Shown: positions 36,033 to 45,087, numbered from the stretch's first letter. The stretch is 64,000 bases of DNA from Candidatus Obscuribacterales bacterium (GCA_019637435.1 JAHBVO010000004.1:682001-746000); one strand, 5' to 3'. Made by a program: numbers and translations. The notes: a model not told the origin generated them from the sequence alone.

Positions 36033-37529
36033 TTAGTCGCCCATGTTGACCCAAACACTCTTAATTTGCGAGTACAACTCGATTGAGTGTTTGCCGAGTT
36101 CGCGACCATATCCGCTCATCTTGTATCCGCCGAACGGGACGGCTGGATCGAAGACGTTATAGCAGTTAACCCAGATGGTGCCTGCTTTGATGTGAGCTGC
36201 GAACTTGTGCGCTTTCTTGATGTCTTTTGTCCAGACTGCTCCGGACAGACCGAATTTGACGTTGTTTGCTTGTTCGGCAACATCATCCAACCCTTCGAAA
36301 GGCAGCACGGCGAGAACCGGTCCGAAGACTTCTTCTTGAGCGATGCGCATGTCGTTTTTGACGTCGGTCAAAATGGTGGGTTTGACGAAATAGCCCTTCT
36401 TCAGTTCTTCCGGAGCGACGCCGCCGCAAGCCAACTTCGCGCCTTCTTTTTTCGCGATGTCGACGTAGCCGAGGATACGCTCTTGTTGTTCTTTCGATAC
36501 TTGAGGACCGATTTGGGTCGCGGTGTCGAGTCCGCTTCCTTGCTTCATCTTGCCTACGCGATCGAGGAGTTTGCTCATGAATTCGTCTTGAACTTTCTTC
36601 TCGATGAACAGTCTGGAACCTGCGCAGCAGACTTGTCCCTGGTTGAAGAAGATACCGGTGATGGCGCCTTTGACGGCGGCATCGATGTCGGCATCAGCGA
36701 ACACGATGTTCGGTGCTTTACCGCCGAGTTCGAGCGAAACTCTCTTGAGGGTTTTGATCGAAGCTTGAACGATTTTTTGACCGGTCTTGTCTTCGCCGGT
36801 GAATGCGATTTTGTCGACATCATCATGGTTTGCGAGGAATTCGCCGGTTGAATCCGGACCGAGACCTGTGACGATGTTGAGAACGCCTTCCGGGAAACCA
36901 GCTTCAAGCGCCAGTTCGCCGATTCTCAATGCCGTGAGAGGCGTTTGTTCAGCCGGCTTGAGCACGACGGAGTTGCCGCATGCCAGTGCTGGGCCCCACT
37001 TCCATGCCATCATGAGCATCGGGAAGTTCCATGGAATGATTTGACCGACTACACCGATAGGCTCACGGAGCGTGTAGGTGAAGAAGTTGCTGTTGGCGTT
37101 GATGGTTTCGCCTTCGAGTTTGGTAGCCCAACCAGCATAATAGCGGTAGGTTTCGATTGTCGCGGCAACGTCGACGTGTCTCGATTCATTGATCGGTTTG
37201 CCATTGTCGAGCGTTTCGAGTTCGGCCAGTTCATCTGCGTGTTGCTCGATGAGGTCGGCGAGTTTGTAGAGGCAGCGAGCGCGTTGCGCTGTCGTCATCT
37301 TTCTGTGGAAACGTCCATCTTCGAAGCTCTGACGTGCTGCTTTCACAGCCATGTCAACGTCTTCTTTTCCTGCTTCAGGAACTTCGCACAGTAATTCTTC
37401 GGTTGCCGGGTTGTAGACCTTGAAATACTTTCCGGATTTCGGCTCCACCCACTTTCCATTGATGAGGAGCTTCTTCGGCTGCTTTAGCCATTCTTTGCAG
37501 CGCAGTTCTTTTTGTTCCATAACGGCCAT
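36033..37529 (-). CDS. NAD-dependent aldehyde dehydrogenase
   Basis: Oxidises aldehydes to carboxylic acids with NAD(P)+. 498 residues, typical of the class 1/2 ALDH family. Motifs are PWNFPMLM, the catalytic Glu in LELGGKAPNIV, the catalytic Cys in NQGQVCCAGSRLFIE, and EVFGPVLAV. In the cofactor loop FTGEDKTGQ replaces the usual FTGSTxVG. The start at 37529 is supported by GGGAGGG 6-7 bases upstream; the ATG at 37565 adds 12 residues with no ribosome binding site. The substrate is unknown; betaine-aldehyde, acetaldehyde and retinal-type enzymes share this layout. It is monocistronic with a strong terminator. Confidence 0.93.
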   Translation of the reverse strand: MAVMEQKELRCKEWLKQPKKLLINGKWVEPKSGKYFKVYNPATEELLCEVPEAGKEDVDMAVKAARQSFEDGRFHRKMTTAQRARCLYKLADLIEQHADELAELETLDNGKPINESRHVDVAATIETYRYYAGWATKLEGETINANSNFFTYTLREPIGVVGQIIPWNFPMLMMAWKWGPALACGNSVVLKPAEQTPLTALRIGELALEAGFPEGVLNIVTGLGPDSTGEFLANHDDVDKIAFTGEDKTGQKIVQASIKTLKRVSLELGGKAPNIVFADADIDAAVKGAITGIFFNQGQVCCAGSRLFIEKKVQDEFMSKLLDRVGKMKQGSGLDTATQIGPQVSKEQQERILGYVDIAKKEGAKLACGGVAPEELKKGYFVKPTILTDVKNDMRIAQEEVFGPVLAVLPFEGLDDVAEQANNVKFGLSGAVWTKDIKKAHKFAAHIKAGTIWVNCYNVFDPAVPFGGYKMSGYGRELGKHSIELYSQIKSVWVNMGD

Positions 37530-37770
37530 TAGAGACCCTCCCGAGATCGGCAAAAGTACAGGCACAAGGCGACACTCGCCTGTCAGATGCCACTTAAGGT
37601 AGCATGCCGACTTAATATTTCCTGAAGGTTTAAGATTGCTATAAGGATCTTATCGCTCGGCGCTCGACTGTATATGCGGGCGATATCAATCAATTCGGAT
37701 CTACAATCTGAGTGGTATAAACGGTTGAATAGCGCCTGACCATTTCGATCGCTCGACACGGCAAAAAACT

Positions 37771-38259
37771 ATGCAAGACGAAACCTATAGACTGCAATCG
37801 AAACTGAACAAGCTTGAAGATGTGCTGGAGAAGCAACGTTGGACTCAGAAAGAACAGGCTCTCAAGTACGAGAAAAACGTCAGCAAGCTCGAGCAAGAAA
37901 TCGAGGAGGAGCGTTTTCAGTCCGCCTACTTTAGGGAACAGATTCAGCGCTATCAGCTTGTGTTAAATAGCATGGCGCAAGGCGTCTACGCGATGGACTC
38001 GGAAGGCAATGTTTTTGCTATGAATGAACTGGCGCGAGAACAGCTCGATGAGGAGTTGATTATTCCGATATTGCTTGAAGCGACTGGCGGAGAACCTGTA
38101 AAGCGCTCGATGGAAATTTCATCGCCGCAGAAATTCTCCCCAACAGAATACGAGTCACCGCGGGTGGTGACTATTGAAGCCCGGCCGATTTACGATAATG
38201 AACGTAAAATCGTTGGTAGTTTGGCTCTCATGCGAATTGAGGACAATGGAAGTTTCTAA
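37771..38259 (+). CDS. coiled-coil plus PAS-like domain protein
   Basis: 162 residues. A long N-terminal coiled coil (~1-65, heptads rich in Leu/Lys/Glu) is followed by a PAS-like domain (~66-160): LNSMAQGVYAMDSEGNVFAMNELA, then a strand-rich end with VVTIEARPIYDNERKIVGSLALMR. No kinase or output domain is attached, so it may be a signalling adaptor or sensor that dimerises. The 3' end overlaps the start of the next gene by 14 bases, which implies translational coupling with the aminotransferase. Confidence 0.72.
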   Translation: MQDETYRLQSKLNKLEDVLEKQRWTQKEQALKYEKNVSKLEQEIEEERFQSAYFREQIQRYQLVLNSMAQGVYAMDSEGNVFAMNELAREQLDEELIIPILLEATGGEPVKRSMEISSPQKFSPTEYESPRVVTIEARPIYDNERKIVGSLALMRIEDNGSF

Positions 38260-39415
38260 AGTAAATTTAGTCGATGGTCAGCGTGCCAATTTCCCCGCAC
38301 TAGAAGGCAAGGCTTACTTGAACTTTGGCGGGCAGGGCGTCATGGCGAGAGCCACTCTCGATGCGGTGCGTGATGCGTTCGAGTTCATTCAAAAGGAAGG
38401 TCCGTTCTCTGCAAAGACTTTGAAGTGGATTTCAGACGAAGGCGAACGGGTGAAAGCAGCGCTCGCGTCGGAACTGGGCGGTGACCCCGATTGCTACGCG
38501 CTTGTGCAGAATGCTACCGAAGGATGCAACATCGTAATGTGGGGTATCAATTGGTCGCCAGACGATCATATCGTTACTACGGATGCCGAACATTCCGGAG
38601 TCGATGCGGCTGTACGAAACCTGGCTGCACGCCAGGGTTTGCGCGTGTCGAAGATCTTGCTTTCCATCTCCTCTGTCGATAAATCGGATGACGAAATTGT
38701 TGCTATGTTTCGCGACGCGATCGAGGAGAGGACGAAACTGGTGGTGGTCAGTCATGTTCTCTGGAACACTGGTCGGAGGCTGCCGCTTGCCGGAATTCAG
38801 GCTGTCTGCCGCGAAGCAGGGGTTCAGCTTCTTGTAGATGGTGCTCAGTCAGCCGGCGTAATTCCGATGAACTTGTCGAAGGAGCCGATTGATTTTTACA
38901 CCGTCACAGGTCATAAGTGGATCGGTGGTGCGGAAGGCGTTGGTGCGCTCATCATCAGGCGTGAGCTTATTCCCTGGCTTGAAAAGACTTTCGTGGGGTG
39001 GCGCAGCTCTATGAACTTCGCTGACAACGCGGAGCAAGTTGCATCGCGTTTCGAGGTTGCGACCACATCTTTTCCACTCTGGACGAGCTTACCTGTCGCG
39101 ATTCGTGTTCACCAGCAGTGGGGCACGGCGCAGGAACGTTTTGATAAACAGTTGGAGAACGTTAAACTGCTGCGAGCGGAGCTTGGTCGCATCGGTGTAG
39201 TCGACTTTTATTCGCCTGCTGATGCGTCCTCAGGCTTGGTATCATTTGCGGTGCGTGGTGCGAAAACGCATGCTCAAATTGCGGCAGAGCTGGAAGCAAG
39301 TAACGTAATGATCAGGACGGTTCCGCTGCCGGACGCGTTGCGGGCATCTGTCCACTACTTTTCGAACGAGAACGACATCAGCAAGCTTTGTGAACACCTG
39401 CGCGCTTGTCTTTGA
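38246..39415 (+). CDS. class V PLP-dependent aminotransferase (cysteine desulfurase-like)
   Basis: 389 residues from the ATG at 38246. Fold-type I PLP enzyme of class V: YLNFGGQGVMARATLDA at the N-terminus, NATEGCNIVMWGINW, VVVSHVLWNTGRRLPLAGI, LLVDGAQSAG with the PLP Asp, and the Schiff-base Lys in TVTGHKWIGGAEGVG. The family includes cysteine desulfurases, EgtE-like lyases and isopenicillin N epimerase-like proteins. The desulfurase active-site Cys loop near the C-terminus is not evident, so desulfurase activity is unproven. The gene overlaps the PAS gene; its ribosome binding site (GAGGA) is unusually close to the start. Confidence 0.86.
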   Translation: MEVSKVNLVDGQRANFPALEGKAYLNFGGQGVMARATLDAVRDAFEFIQKEGPFSAKTLKWISDEGERVKAALASELGGDPDCYALVQNATEGCNIVMWGINWSPDDHIVTTDAEHSGVDAAVRNLAARQGLRVSKILLSISSVDKSDDEIVAMFRDAIEERTKLVVVSHVLWNTGRRLPLAGIQAVCREAGVQLLVDGAQSAGVIPMNLSKEPIDFYTVTGHKWIGGAEGVGALIIRRELIPWLEKTFVGWRSSMNFADNAEQVASRFEVATTSFPLWTSLPVAIRVHQQWGTAQERFDKQLENVKLLRAELGRIGVVDFYSPADASSGLVSFAVRGAKTHAQIAAELEASNVMIRTVPLPDALRASVHYFSNENDISKLCEHLRACL

Positions 39416-39433
39416 TTTCGCTGAGCCAGTTAT

Positions 39434-39525
39434 CGACTCGATTCTAATCGAGTCGAATCAACTCCAGTTCAGTCCAGTCGAATCGAATCCAATTCAATTC
39501 AATTCAATTCAATTCAATCAAATTC
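39434..39525. repeat. inverted repeat and AATTC microsatellite between convergent genes
   Basis: A perfect inverted repeat, CGACTCGAT and ATCGAGTCG with a TCTA loop, occupies roughly 39434-39455. It is followed by a pentanucleotide run with five exact AATTC units at 39491-39515 and flanking degenerate units (AATCG, AATCC, AATCA, AATTC). The hairpin may terminate the aminotransferase transcript, although no T-run follows. Confidence 0.75.
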
Positions 39526-39541
39526 AAAGCTGACGAGGACG

Positions 39542-40900
39542 TTATTCCTCGCCCGGCGTTATTTCCGGTTGCTCCGGATACTCGCCGAGTTGAACTTGCA
39601 ACGCCTCGTTTGTCTTCCCTCGCAGTACGAAGAAATTGAGGGTATCTTCGATTTTTCGAGAACGCACATAGTCGCGCACGTCTTTTCTCGATGTAATATC
39701 TTTTCCGTCAATCTTTTGGATTATGTCCTGGCGTTTGAAACCGGCGCGCTCAGCCGGACTATCGGGGAACACATCGACGACGAACACGCCGCGCGTTCCA
39801 TCAGCCAATCCCAGGCTCTTGGTCATCGATTCCGAAAGTTCTTTCATCGAGACTCCGAGCCACGGACGCGTAATTTTCTTGTGCGCGATCAAGTCGTCGC
39901 AGACTGACTTTGCGATGTCGACTGGAATTGAGAAGCCGATGTTCTGAGCTACCAGACCTTTGACCACCGCAGTGTTGACTCCGATAACTTCGCCCTTCAA
40001 ATTCAACAGCGGTCCGCCGGAGTTACCTGTATTGATGGCTGCGTCTGTTTGAATGAAGTTGATGTTTTCATTGATGTCGTAAACACTTCTACCGACTGCT
40101 GATACTATCCCTAGTGTCACTGTATGGTCGTAGCCGAGCGGGCTGCCAATCGCAATGGCGAACTCGCCTGGGCGGAGGGTCGCCGACGAACCCATCTTGA
40201 GCGTAGGCAAGTCTTTAGCGTCAATCTTCAAAACCGCGAGATCCGAGAACGTGTCGATACCAACCATGGTGGCAAGTACATTTCTGCCGTCGTTCATCGT
40301 CACTTCGATTCGCTTGGCGCCTTTGACTACGTGGGCGTTTGTGAGGATGTAGCCGTCGGAGCGGACGACAAAGCCGGACCCGGTTTGTCGGCTCGGTTTA
40401 ATTCCCGCGTTGAATCTCTCCGGATCTATTTCCTTGTTGTTGAAGAAAAAACGCATTCCGCCTTGCGTAAACGGCATCATTGCCTGCATTCCGCCGATAC
40501 CAGGCTTCTCAATTTCGATGTTTACTACTGCCGGAGCTGCTTGCTCAGCGATATCTGCGATTCTGTTTCCCTGAAACAGCAAAGTATTTCCACCATCGTC
40601 CGGAAGCGCGGCAAGCAATCTTCCCGCTCTACTTGTTTGAATGGCGCGGCTGTTCGCTATGCTCGTTTCTGTGGAGCTTTTCGTAGCCGCGATGCTCGTG
40701 TCGGTGGAGAGCGCCTTAGCTCGGCTGTCCGCGATGCTCGTTTCTGAAGATCTTTTCTCGGCGATGTTGGACCCGGAGCCCGTCTCGGCTCCACCGTTAG
40801 TTTTCGCGAAAACTTCCGAGGCTTGCCGCCCACCGAAAATGCTCAGACCTGAAACGAGGATGCACGCGCCAACAGCGACGATTCCCTTCCTGTTAAACAT
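39542..40900 (-). CDS. HtrA/DegP-type serine protease with PDZ domain
   Basis: Envelope quality-control protease, 452 residues. The N-terminal hydrophobic segment (~6-24) is a signal peptide or anchor. Then comes a low-complexity region (~48-92) of repeated (S/T)ETSIA(D/N)SRA-like units. The trypsin-like domain (~115-320) has an intact triad: His190 in LTNAHVV, Asp220 in FSDLAVLKID and Ser294 in NTGNSGGPL. One PDZ domain (~345-440) follows. The acidic C-terminus is PEQPEITPGEE. The Ser/Thr-rich N-terminal repeat insert is unusual for HtrA. It is transcribed alone; guaB3 lies just upstream on the same strand. Confidence 0.93.
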   Translation of the reverse strand: MFNRKGIVAVGACILVSGLSIFGGRQASEVFAKTNGGAETGSGSNIAEKRSSETSIADSRAKALSTDTSIAATKSSTETSIANSRAIQTSRAGRLLAALPDDGGNTLLFQGNRIADIAEQAAPAVVNIEIEKPGIGGMQAMMPFTQGGMRFFFNNKEIDPERFNAGIKPSRQTGSGFVVRSDGYILTNAHVVKGAKRIEVTMNDGRNVLATMVGIDTFSDLAVLKIDAKDLPTLKMGSSATLRPGEFAIAIGSPLGYDHTVTLGIVSAVGRSVYDINENINFIQTDAAINTGNSGGPLLNLKGEVIGVNTAVVKGLVAQNIGFSIPVDIAKSVCDDLIAHKKITRPWLGVSMKELSESMTKSLGLADGTRGVFVVDVFPDSPAERAGFKRQDIIQKIDGKDITSRKDVRDYVRSRKIEDTLNFFVLRGKTNEALQVQLGEYPEQPEITPGEE

Positions 40901-40980
40901 TGAACTAACTCCCGTGTTCGTTAGCTGAAAACTTCGCCAAGTGTCAATTCAATATATTATCGCGTTATGCGTTTGTCTGC

Positions 40981-42183
40981 CTATCTACCCATGCCCAGTT
41001 GTTGAGCGGTTTGATAGACTTTGCCTTCCGTCAAAATCGACGGCGCGATCACAACTTCGACTTCCCGCATCTCTTGAAGATTGGCCGCTCCGAGCGTTCC
41101 CATACTTGTTTGCAACGCGCCGTGGAAATTCTGAGTTCCATCGTCAACGTGCGCAGGACCTCTGAGAATCTGTTCGATTGTCACAGTTGTTCCGACCTTG
41201 ATTCTTGTACCCCGCGGTAGCACAGGACTCGGCGTCGCCATACCCCAGTGGAAACCGCGACCAGGAGACTCGATCGCTTTGGCAAGCGGAGAACCAATCA
41301 TGACCGCATCGGCACCACATGCGATGGCTTTGCAAACATCGCCAGAAGTGACCATGCCACCGTCTGCGATGAGAAGGGGCGCGCGTCCTTTGCGTTGTGC
41401 ATATTCTTGCGCTGCGCCTGCGCAATCAGCGATTGCGGTTGCCATCGGAACTCCGATGCCGAGAACTCCTCGAGATGTGCAGGCGGCACCCGGACCGACG
41501 CCCACCAGGATTCCCGCTACGCCTGTGTCCATCAATTCCAGTGCGGTGTCGTAGGCTACGCAATTGCCCACCACAACCGGCACTCCAATTGATTTGCAGA
41601 ATTTCGCGAGGTCTAAACCGGCATTGCCGGATGCGCTTTTGTGCTCGATGCCGGTTACGGTTGACTGGACGAAAAGAATGTCGAGACCCGCTTCAACAGC
41701 AATTTTGCCGTACTTCTCCGCCATGTTTGGGGTGACGGATGCTGCCGCGATAACACCTTGTTTCTTGATTTCTTGAATGCGTTTTGCTACAAGCTCATCC
41801 TTAACAGGGCTTGAATAGAGCTTTTGCATCACTTCAACGAATTGGTTTTTGTCACCGGAAGTGATTTCAGCGTAAATTGCATCGCAGTCGTCGTATCGTG
41901 TCTGAATGCCTTGAAGGTTCAAAACGCCCAGACCGCCATGTTTTCCCATGAGTCCAGCAAATTTCACGTCGACCACGCTGTCCATAGCGCTTGCGATGAT
42001 AGGCAGCTCAAGCTTATTTCCGGCGAGCTCAACGCTGGTGTCGCACAGCTCTGGGTCTAAGGTTCGAGAGCCAGGGACCAGAGCGACTTCATCGAATCCG
42101 TAAGCCCGACGTGATGGCTTCCCTCTTCCGATCGAGAATGGATCGGCGGCTTTGGATTGCGCGTACTCGACAGTCTTTGACAT
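40981..42183 (-). CDS. guaB3: GuaB3-family IMP dehydrogenase-related protein
   Basis: 400-residue TIM-barrel protein of the IMPDH/GMP reductase superfamily without CBS domains. Diagnostic features are the N-terminal AYGFDEVALVPG, the catalytic-Cys loop GVGPGAACTSR with the nucleophilic Cys, the phosphate-binding LIADGGMVTSGDV, and MIGSPLAKA. The lack of CBS and overall length match GuaB3, found in cyanobacteria and actinobacteria and thought to convert IMP to XMP in guanine nucleotide synthesis. The catalytic flap near GTRIKVGTTVTIEQIL is family-like. It is divergent from a YkgJ-type gene, with a 40-bp repeat array between them. Confidence 0.9.
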   Translation of the reverse strand: MSKTVEYAQSKAADPFSIGRGKPSRRAYGFDEVALVPGSRTLDPELCDTSVELAGNKLELPIIASAMDSVVDVKFAGLMGKHGGLGVLNLQGIQTRYDDCDAIYAEITSGDKNQFVEVMQKLYSSPVKDELVAKRIQEIKKQGVIAAASVTPNMAEKYGKIAVEAGLDILFVQSTVTGIEHKSASGNAGLDLAKFCKSIGVPVVVGNCVAYDTALELMDTGVAGILVGVGPGAACTSRGVLGIGVPMATAIADCAGAAQEYAQRKGRAPLLIADGGMVTSGDVCKAIACGADAVMIGSPLAKAIESPGRGFHWGMATPSPVLPRGTRIKVGTTVTIEQILRGPAHVDDGTQNFHGALQTSMGTLGAANLQEMREVEVVIAPSILTEGKVYQTAQQLGMGR

Positions 42184-42290
42184 GAGTGTTGGTCCCCCAT
42201 AAGTTTTGCCTATATTATCACCGGCTCATCGAAAAGCCCCTTGTGCGCAAGAATACAATTACAGTTCTTTGCCGAAATTCGAAACGCTTT

Positions 42291-42440
42291 CGTCCACATG
42301 CCAACGTTCACAGCCAGCATTCACATGCCAACCCGACCGTGCAACGTTCACAGCCGGCGTCCGCATGCCAACCCGACCGTGCAACGTTCACAGCCGGCGT
42401 CCGCATGCCAGCCCTCTCGTGCATCGTTCTCAGTCACAGT
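42291..42440. repeat. 40-bp tandem repeat upstream of guaB3 and the YkgJ-type gene
   Basis: Three 40-bp units at 42321-42360, 42361-42400 and 42401-42440 share GCATGCCAACCCGACCGTGC and AACGTTCACAGCCGGCGT. The third is degenerate, and a shortened copy lies at 42291-42320. The array fills the 328-base gap between divergent genes, so it is in or near their promoters. Forward ORFs across it have no ribosome binding site. Confidence 0.9.
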
Positions 42441-42511
42441 TTGCGCACCGAAGGCAAAACATGCATTCTGGGTAAGCATAAAGTGGTAGATGAGATGTCC
42501 CTGGAGGACTT

Positions 42512-43750
42512 ATGACAACGGGAGCTTCCGATAAGTTACATATCCCGGAAGGATTGAATTACGAATGTACCGGATGCGGCAAGTGCTGCGGCGGTTGGTC
42601 CGTTCCGCTTACGGAAGAAGATTATTTCCGCATCTCGGATATCGATTGGGCCGGCAAATTTCCGGAAAAGTTTTTCGGTAAGAGCTTGTTCCGTGAGATG
42701 AAGGATTACGAGAGTGCCAACTCGCCATACACTCATGCAATCAAAGAAGGTGCTGATGGACATTGCCCCTTCCTGGTAAACAATCTGTGTTTTATCCACA
42801 GCACGTTCGAATCGAAAACAAAACCTTCAATCTGCCAGCTGTTTCCCTACTCATTCAATAAGACGCCCAGCGGAACCTACGCAACCATCAGCTTCTACAG
42901 CATGGCAGCCGTAAACAACTCCGGTAGAGCGCTCGTCGAACAGCGAGATTATCTTGAAAGTAAACTGGCCGAGTTCAAGTCGATGTATCCCGATCATGAA
43001 CCAAACTGGTCGCAGATCCAGTTGTCGACCGGGATTCCGATGACATGGGAGCAATATCTCGGTCACGAGGAAAAATTGCTTTCTTATATAAAGGATAGAA
43101 GCATCTCGATGGACCAGCGTTTCGTGAATGGTGCCAACTACCTGAAAGCGGCTGTTTCAGAGGCTCGCGGCACGGGAGTCGCGCCTGTAGTTGCAAAACT
43201 GGAAGGCGCCGGCGCATTGAAAGGACTCGATAAACAATTGTTGGTCGCTTTGCACAAAATCTATTTCCCGGTCCAGCAGCTCGGTCGCGGTGAGAGTGAC
43301 TTCAACTTTTATCGGTTTTTGTATCAATGCTGCTTTGGTGGTTTGATGGGCGGCATCAAAATTCGAGTTCCAGGAAAGAGCTACGGCTTTGAAGAACTAG
43401 AACGCATGCCCTTTCCGTCCAACGACGACAAGGAAGTCGAAGATCTTATATTTAGGTATTTCTTTTCTCGCATTTTTGGAAAGCATTATTTTGGTGCCGG
43501 TCTGGGTCAATTGTCGCTCGTTACTGGCTTCAACCATCTCGCTATCGTTTACGGTCTCGTTAAACTTCAATCGAAAGCGATCGCAAAAATGCGTGGCGTA
43601 GAGCAGGTAAGTTACCTCGACGTCGCAGCGGCGGTGCGCTCCCTTGAAAAACGCCTGGGCGAAACAGCACTGGACGGCATGGCGGCAGCCACCTTCGAGA
43701 CTTTGATGACTAGCAACCAGCGCGTGGCTCGGGTGCTTGCGCATACATAG
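42512..43750 (+). CDS. YkgJ-family cysteine-cluster protein
   Basis: 412 residues. The N-terminal cluster YECTGCGKCC (Cys at 19, 22, 25, 26), followed by CPFLVNNLCFIH and KPSICQLFPY, is the YkgJ/Fli-B type zinc or iron-sulfur binding motif. After ~130 residues the rest (~140-412) is a helical region I cannot assign, with no membrane helix. The role of the family is unknown; it is proposed to bind Fe-S or Zn. The ribosome binding site GGAGG is 5 bases before the ATG. It is monocistronic. Confidence 0.85.
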   Translation: MTTGASDKLHIPEGLNYECTGCGKCCGGWSVPLTEEDYFRISDIDWAGKFPEKFFGKSLFREMKDYESANSPYTHAIKEGADGHCPFLVNNLCFIHSTFESKTKPSICQLFPYSFNKTPSGTYATISFYSMAAVNNSGRALVEQRDYLESKLAEFKSMYPDHEPNWSQIQLSTGIPMTWEQYLGHEEKLLSYIKDRSISMDQRFVNGANYLKAAVSEARGTGVAPVVAKLEGAGALKGLDKQLLVALHKIYFPVQQLGRGESDFNFYRFLYQCCFGGLMGGIKIRVPGKSYGFEELERMPFPSNDDKEVEDLIFRYFFSRIFGKHYFGAGLGQLSLVTGFNHLAIVYGLVKLQSKAIAKMRGVEQVSYLDVAAAVRSLEKRLGETALDGMAAATFETLMTSNQRVARVLAHT

Positions 43751-43811
43751 AATAGGTTGCGTTGGAGAGCGCTGTTAGTCCGATGCGCAGGAACCGGACC
43801 GTCTCGCAGGA

Positions 43812-43902
43812 GTTTGCTGGACTCTCGCTGGGCTGGCAGGCGTTTGTGGACTCTAACTGGAGTCGCAGTTGTTTGCTGGACTGTCAGGTGTTTGCTGGAC
43901 AC
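43812..43902. repeat. four short direct repeats GTTTG(C)TGGACTC
   Basis: GTTTGCTGGACTC-like copies begin at 43812, 43842, 43871 and 43890, spaced 19-30 bases. They lie just downstream of the YkgJ-type gene. Function unknown; the forward ORF crossing them has no homology signal or ribosome binding site. Confidence 0.55.
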
Positions 43903-43904
43903 CT

Positions 43905-44337
43905 TATTGAGCTTCCCCTATTGAGGGAAACCGTTTGCAGTGCGGGGAAATCCTCGAATCGCGCAGAGCAAGGCTGTTTCGCTCGCCCGGGTATCTGAAG
44001 CATGTCTCGAAAACACCGGAAACCCAAGTAACTCGTTTCCCTTAATAACGGAACTGTCTTAAGGCTCCCGAGCTTCAGGTCTCTCCCTGCATTGAGACCT
44101 GCGGAAGCTACCAGAATGACGCTCTCATTCTGCTGGTTGACGTAACGAGCGGTAGTACGGGTTCTTGCTTACATCTACGAGTCTCCGGTTTGTCGCGTCG
44201 ACGAAGGTATAAATAATTGTGCTTGACTACGCATTTTTGAGCGAGTTTCGAAAACCGGCATGAATAGAGAGTCTTTGTTGCTTGCTTTCTGGGGTAGAAA
44301 CGTTTATTCGACGGTGATTATAAAGAAAACTTCAAGA
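43905..44337. other. gene-free region with strong hairpins, candidate structured RNA
   Basis: No convincing protein gene. Inverted repeats include TTCCC/GGGAA (43913-43929), CAGGTCTC/GAGACCTG with a 10-base loop (44076-44101), and CAGAATGA/TCATTCTG with a 5-base loop (44112-44132). CTACC (44108-44112) and GGTAG (44151-44155) could enclose the last of these. The density of stems between 44060 and 44160 suggests a small RNA or leader, but I match it to no known RNA family. Confidence 0.3.
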
Positions 44338-44393
44338 AATGTATTCCAGACAACAAAATCGATGTTGACTCGGGGTGTTTCTTAACGTACTCT
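44338..44393 (+). promoter_or_regulatory. promoter of pilin-like paralogue 1, with upstream box
   Basis: TTGACT (44365-44370), 17-base spacer, TACTCT (44388-44393). A 20-base box AATGTATTCCAGACAACAAA at 44338-44357 matches the box before paralogue 4 at 17 of 20 positions with the same 7-base distance to the -35. The element ACTTACTA is at 44446-44453 in the leader. Confidence 0.75.
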
Positions 44394-44497
44394 AATTCCA
44401 TCGAACTTTTCGAGACGGTTGCACTTTTCGCGACCGGTTGTCCGAACTTACTATTTACTACATACCTAACACTTGCCATTTGGCAGGAGGTTCACTT

Positions 44498-45016
44498 ATG
44501 CGTCACTTTACTAAAATGCTCGTCGCCGCTGCTGTAGTCCTCGGAGTTACCGGAGCACCGGCTTACGCACAATCTTTCGGAGATGCTTTCTCCTCGCAAG
44601 GTTCAATGGGTGAAGTACAAGGTGGAAACAACACCTACTACAACACCGGAGCACAGACCGAACAAATTCAACAAGGCGCAGCGCCAATTCTTCAAGGTGC
44701 TACCAACGGTACGATTGGACCGCAAGGCGGAGATGCGACTTCCATCATGGGCGTCAACACCGCAGGTACAGTCCGTGTCAACAACTTGGCTAACTTGGAA
44801 GCTTTGCTGAACATCATCGCAAACGGTATGGAAATCCTCGGTATCGCTTGGGGTGGACCGACTATGATCATGGGCTTCATGCACATGGCTGCTGGTTCGC
44901 ACGATGCAATGAAGAAAGTACTCTTCGGAGCAGCTGGCGTCACCGGTGGATTGGCAACACCTGGTTGCATCAACTGGCTCGTAGCATCGGCTCGCGATGC
45001 CAACCTCTTCAGCTAA
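44498..45016 (+). CDS. secreted two-helix protein, VirB2/TrbC pilin-like, paralogue 1
   Basis: 172 residues. The signal peptide (~1-24, MRHFTKMLVAAAVVLG...APAYA) is expected to be cut before QSFGDAF. The mature chain has a Gln/Asn/Gly-rich soluble part (~25-95) with SSQGSMGEVQGG and TIGPQGGDATSIMG. Two hydrophobic segments follow (~103-132 and ~140-160) joined by a short charged loop (SHDAMKK), with one Cys in TPGCINW. Signal peptide plus two helices near the C-terminus is the VirB2/TrbC-type pilin layout; I infer this from topology, not from a search. The ribosome binding site AGGAGG is 7 bases upstream, codons look optimised, and the promoter and terminator are its own, which suggests high expression. 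No T4SS genes are nearby. Confidence 0.82.
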   Translation: MRHFTKMLVAAAVVLGVTGAPAYAQSFGDAFSSQGSMGEVQGGNNTYYNTGAQTEQIQQGAAPILQGATNGTIGPQGGDATSIMGVNTAGTVRVNNLANLEALLNIIANGMEILGIAWGGPTMIMGFMHMAAGSHDAMKKVLFGAAGVTGGLATPGCINWLVASARDANLFS

Positions 45017-45053
45017 GTCACTCAAGCAGACTTCGGTATAGAGAAAACTTTCG

Positions 45054-45077
45054 GGAGGGGCGCAAGCCCCTCCTTTT
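45054..45077 (+). terminator. terminator of paralogue 1
   Basis: Perfect 8-bp GC stem GGAGGGGC/GCCCCTCC with a GCAA tetraloop followed by TTTT, 38 bases after the stop. Confidence 0.92.
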
Positions 45078-45087
45078 AGTGTGTGCT

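Noticed and set aside
44060..44160. tmRNA, 6S RNA, SRP RNA or RNase P RNA
   Set aside because: The stems do not match the conserved motifs of these RNAs, so it is reported only as an unassigned structured region.
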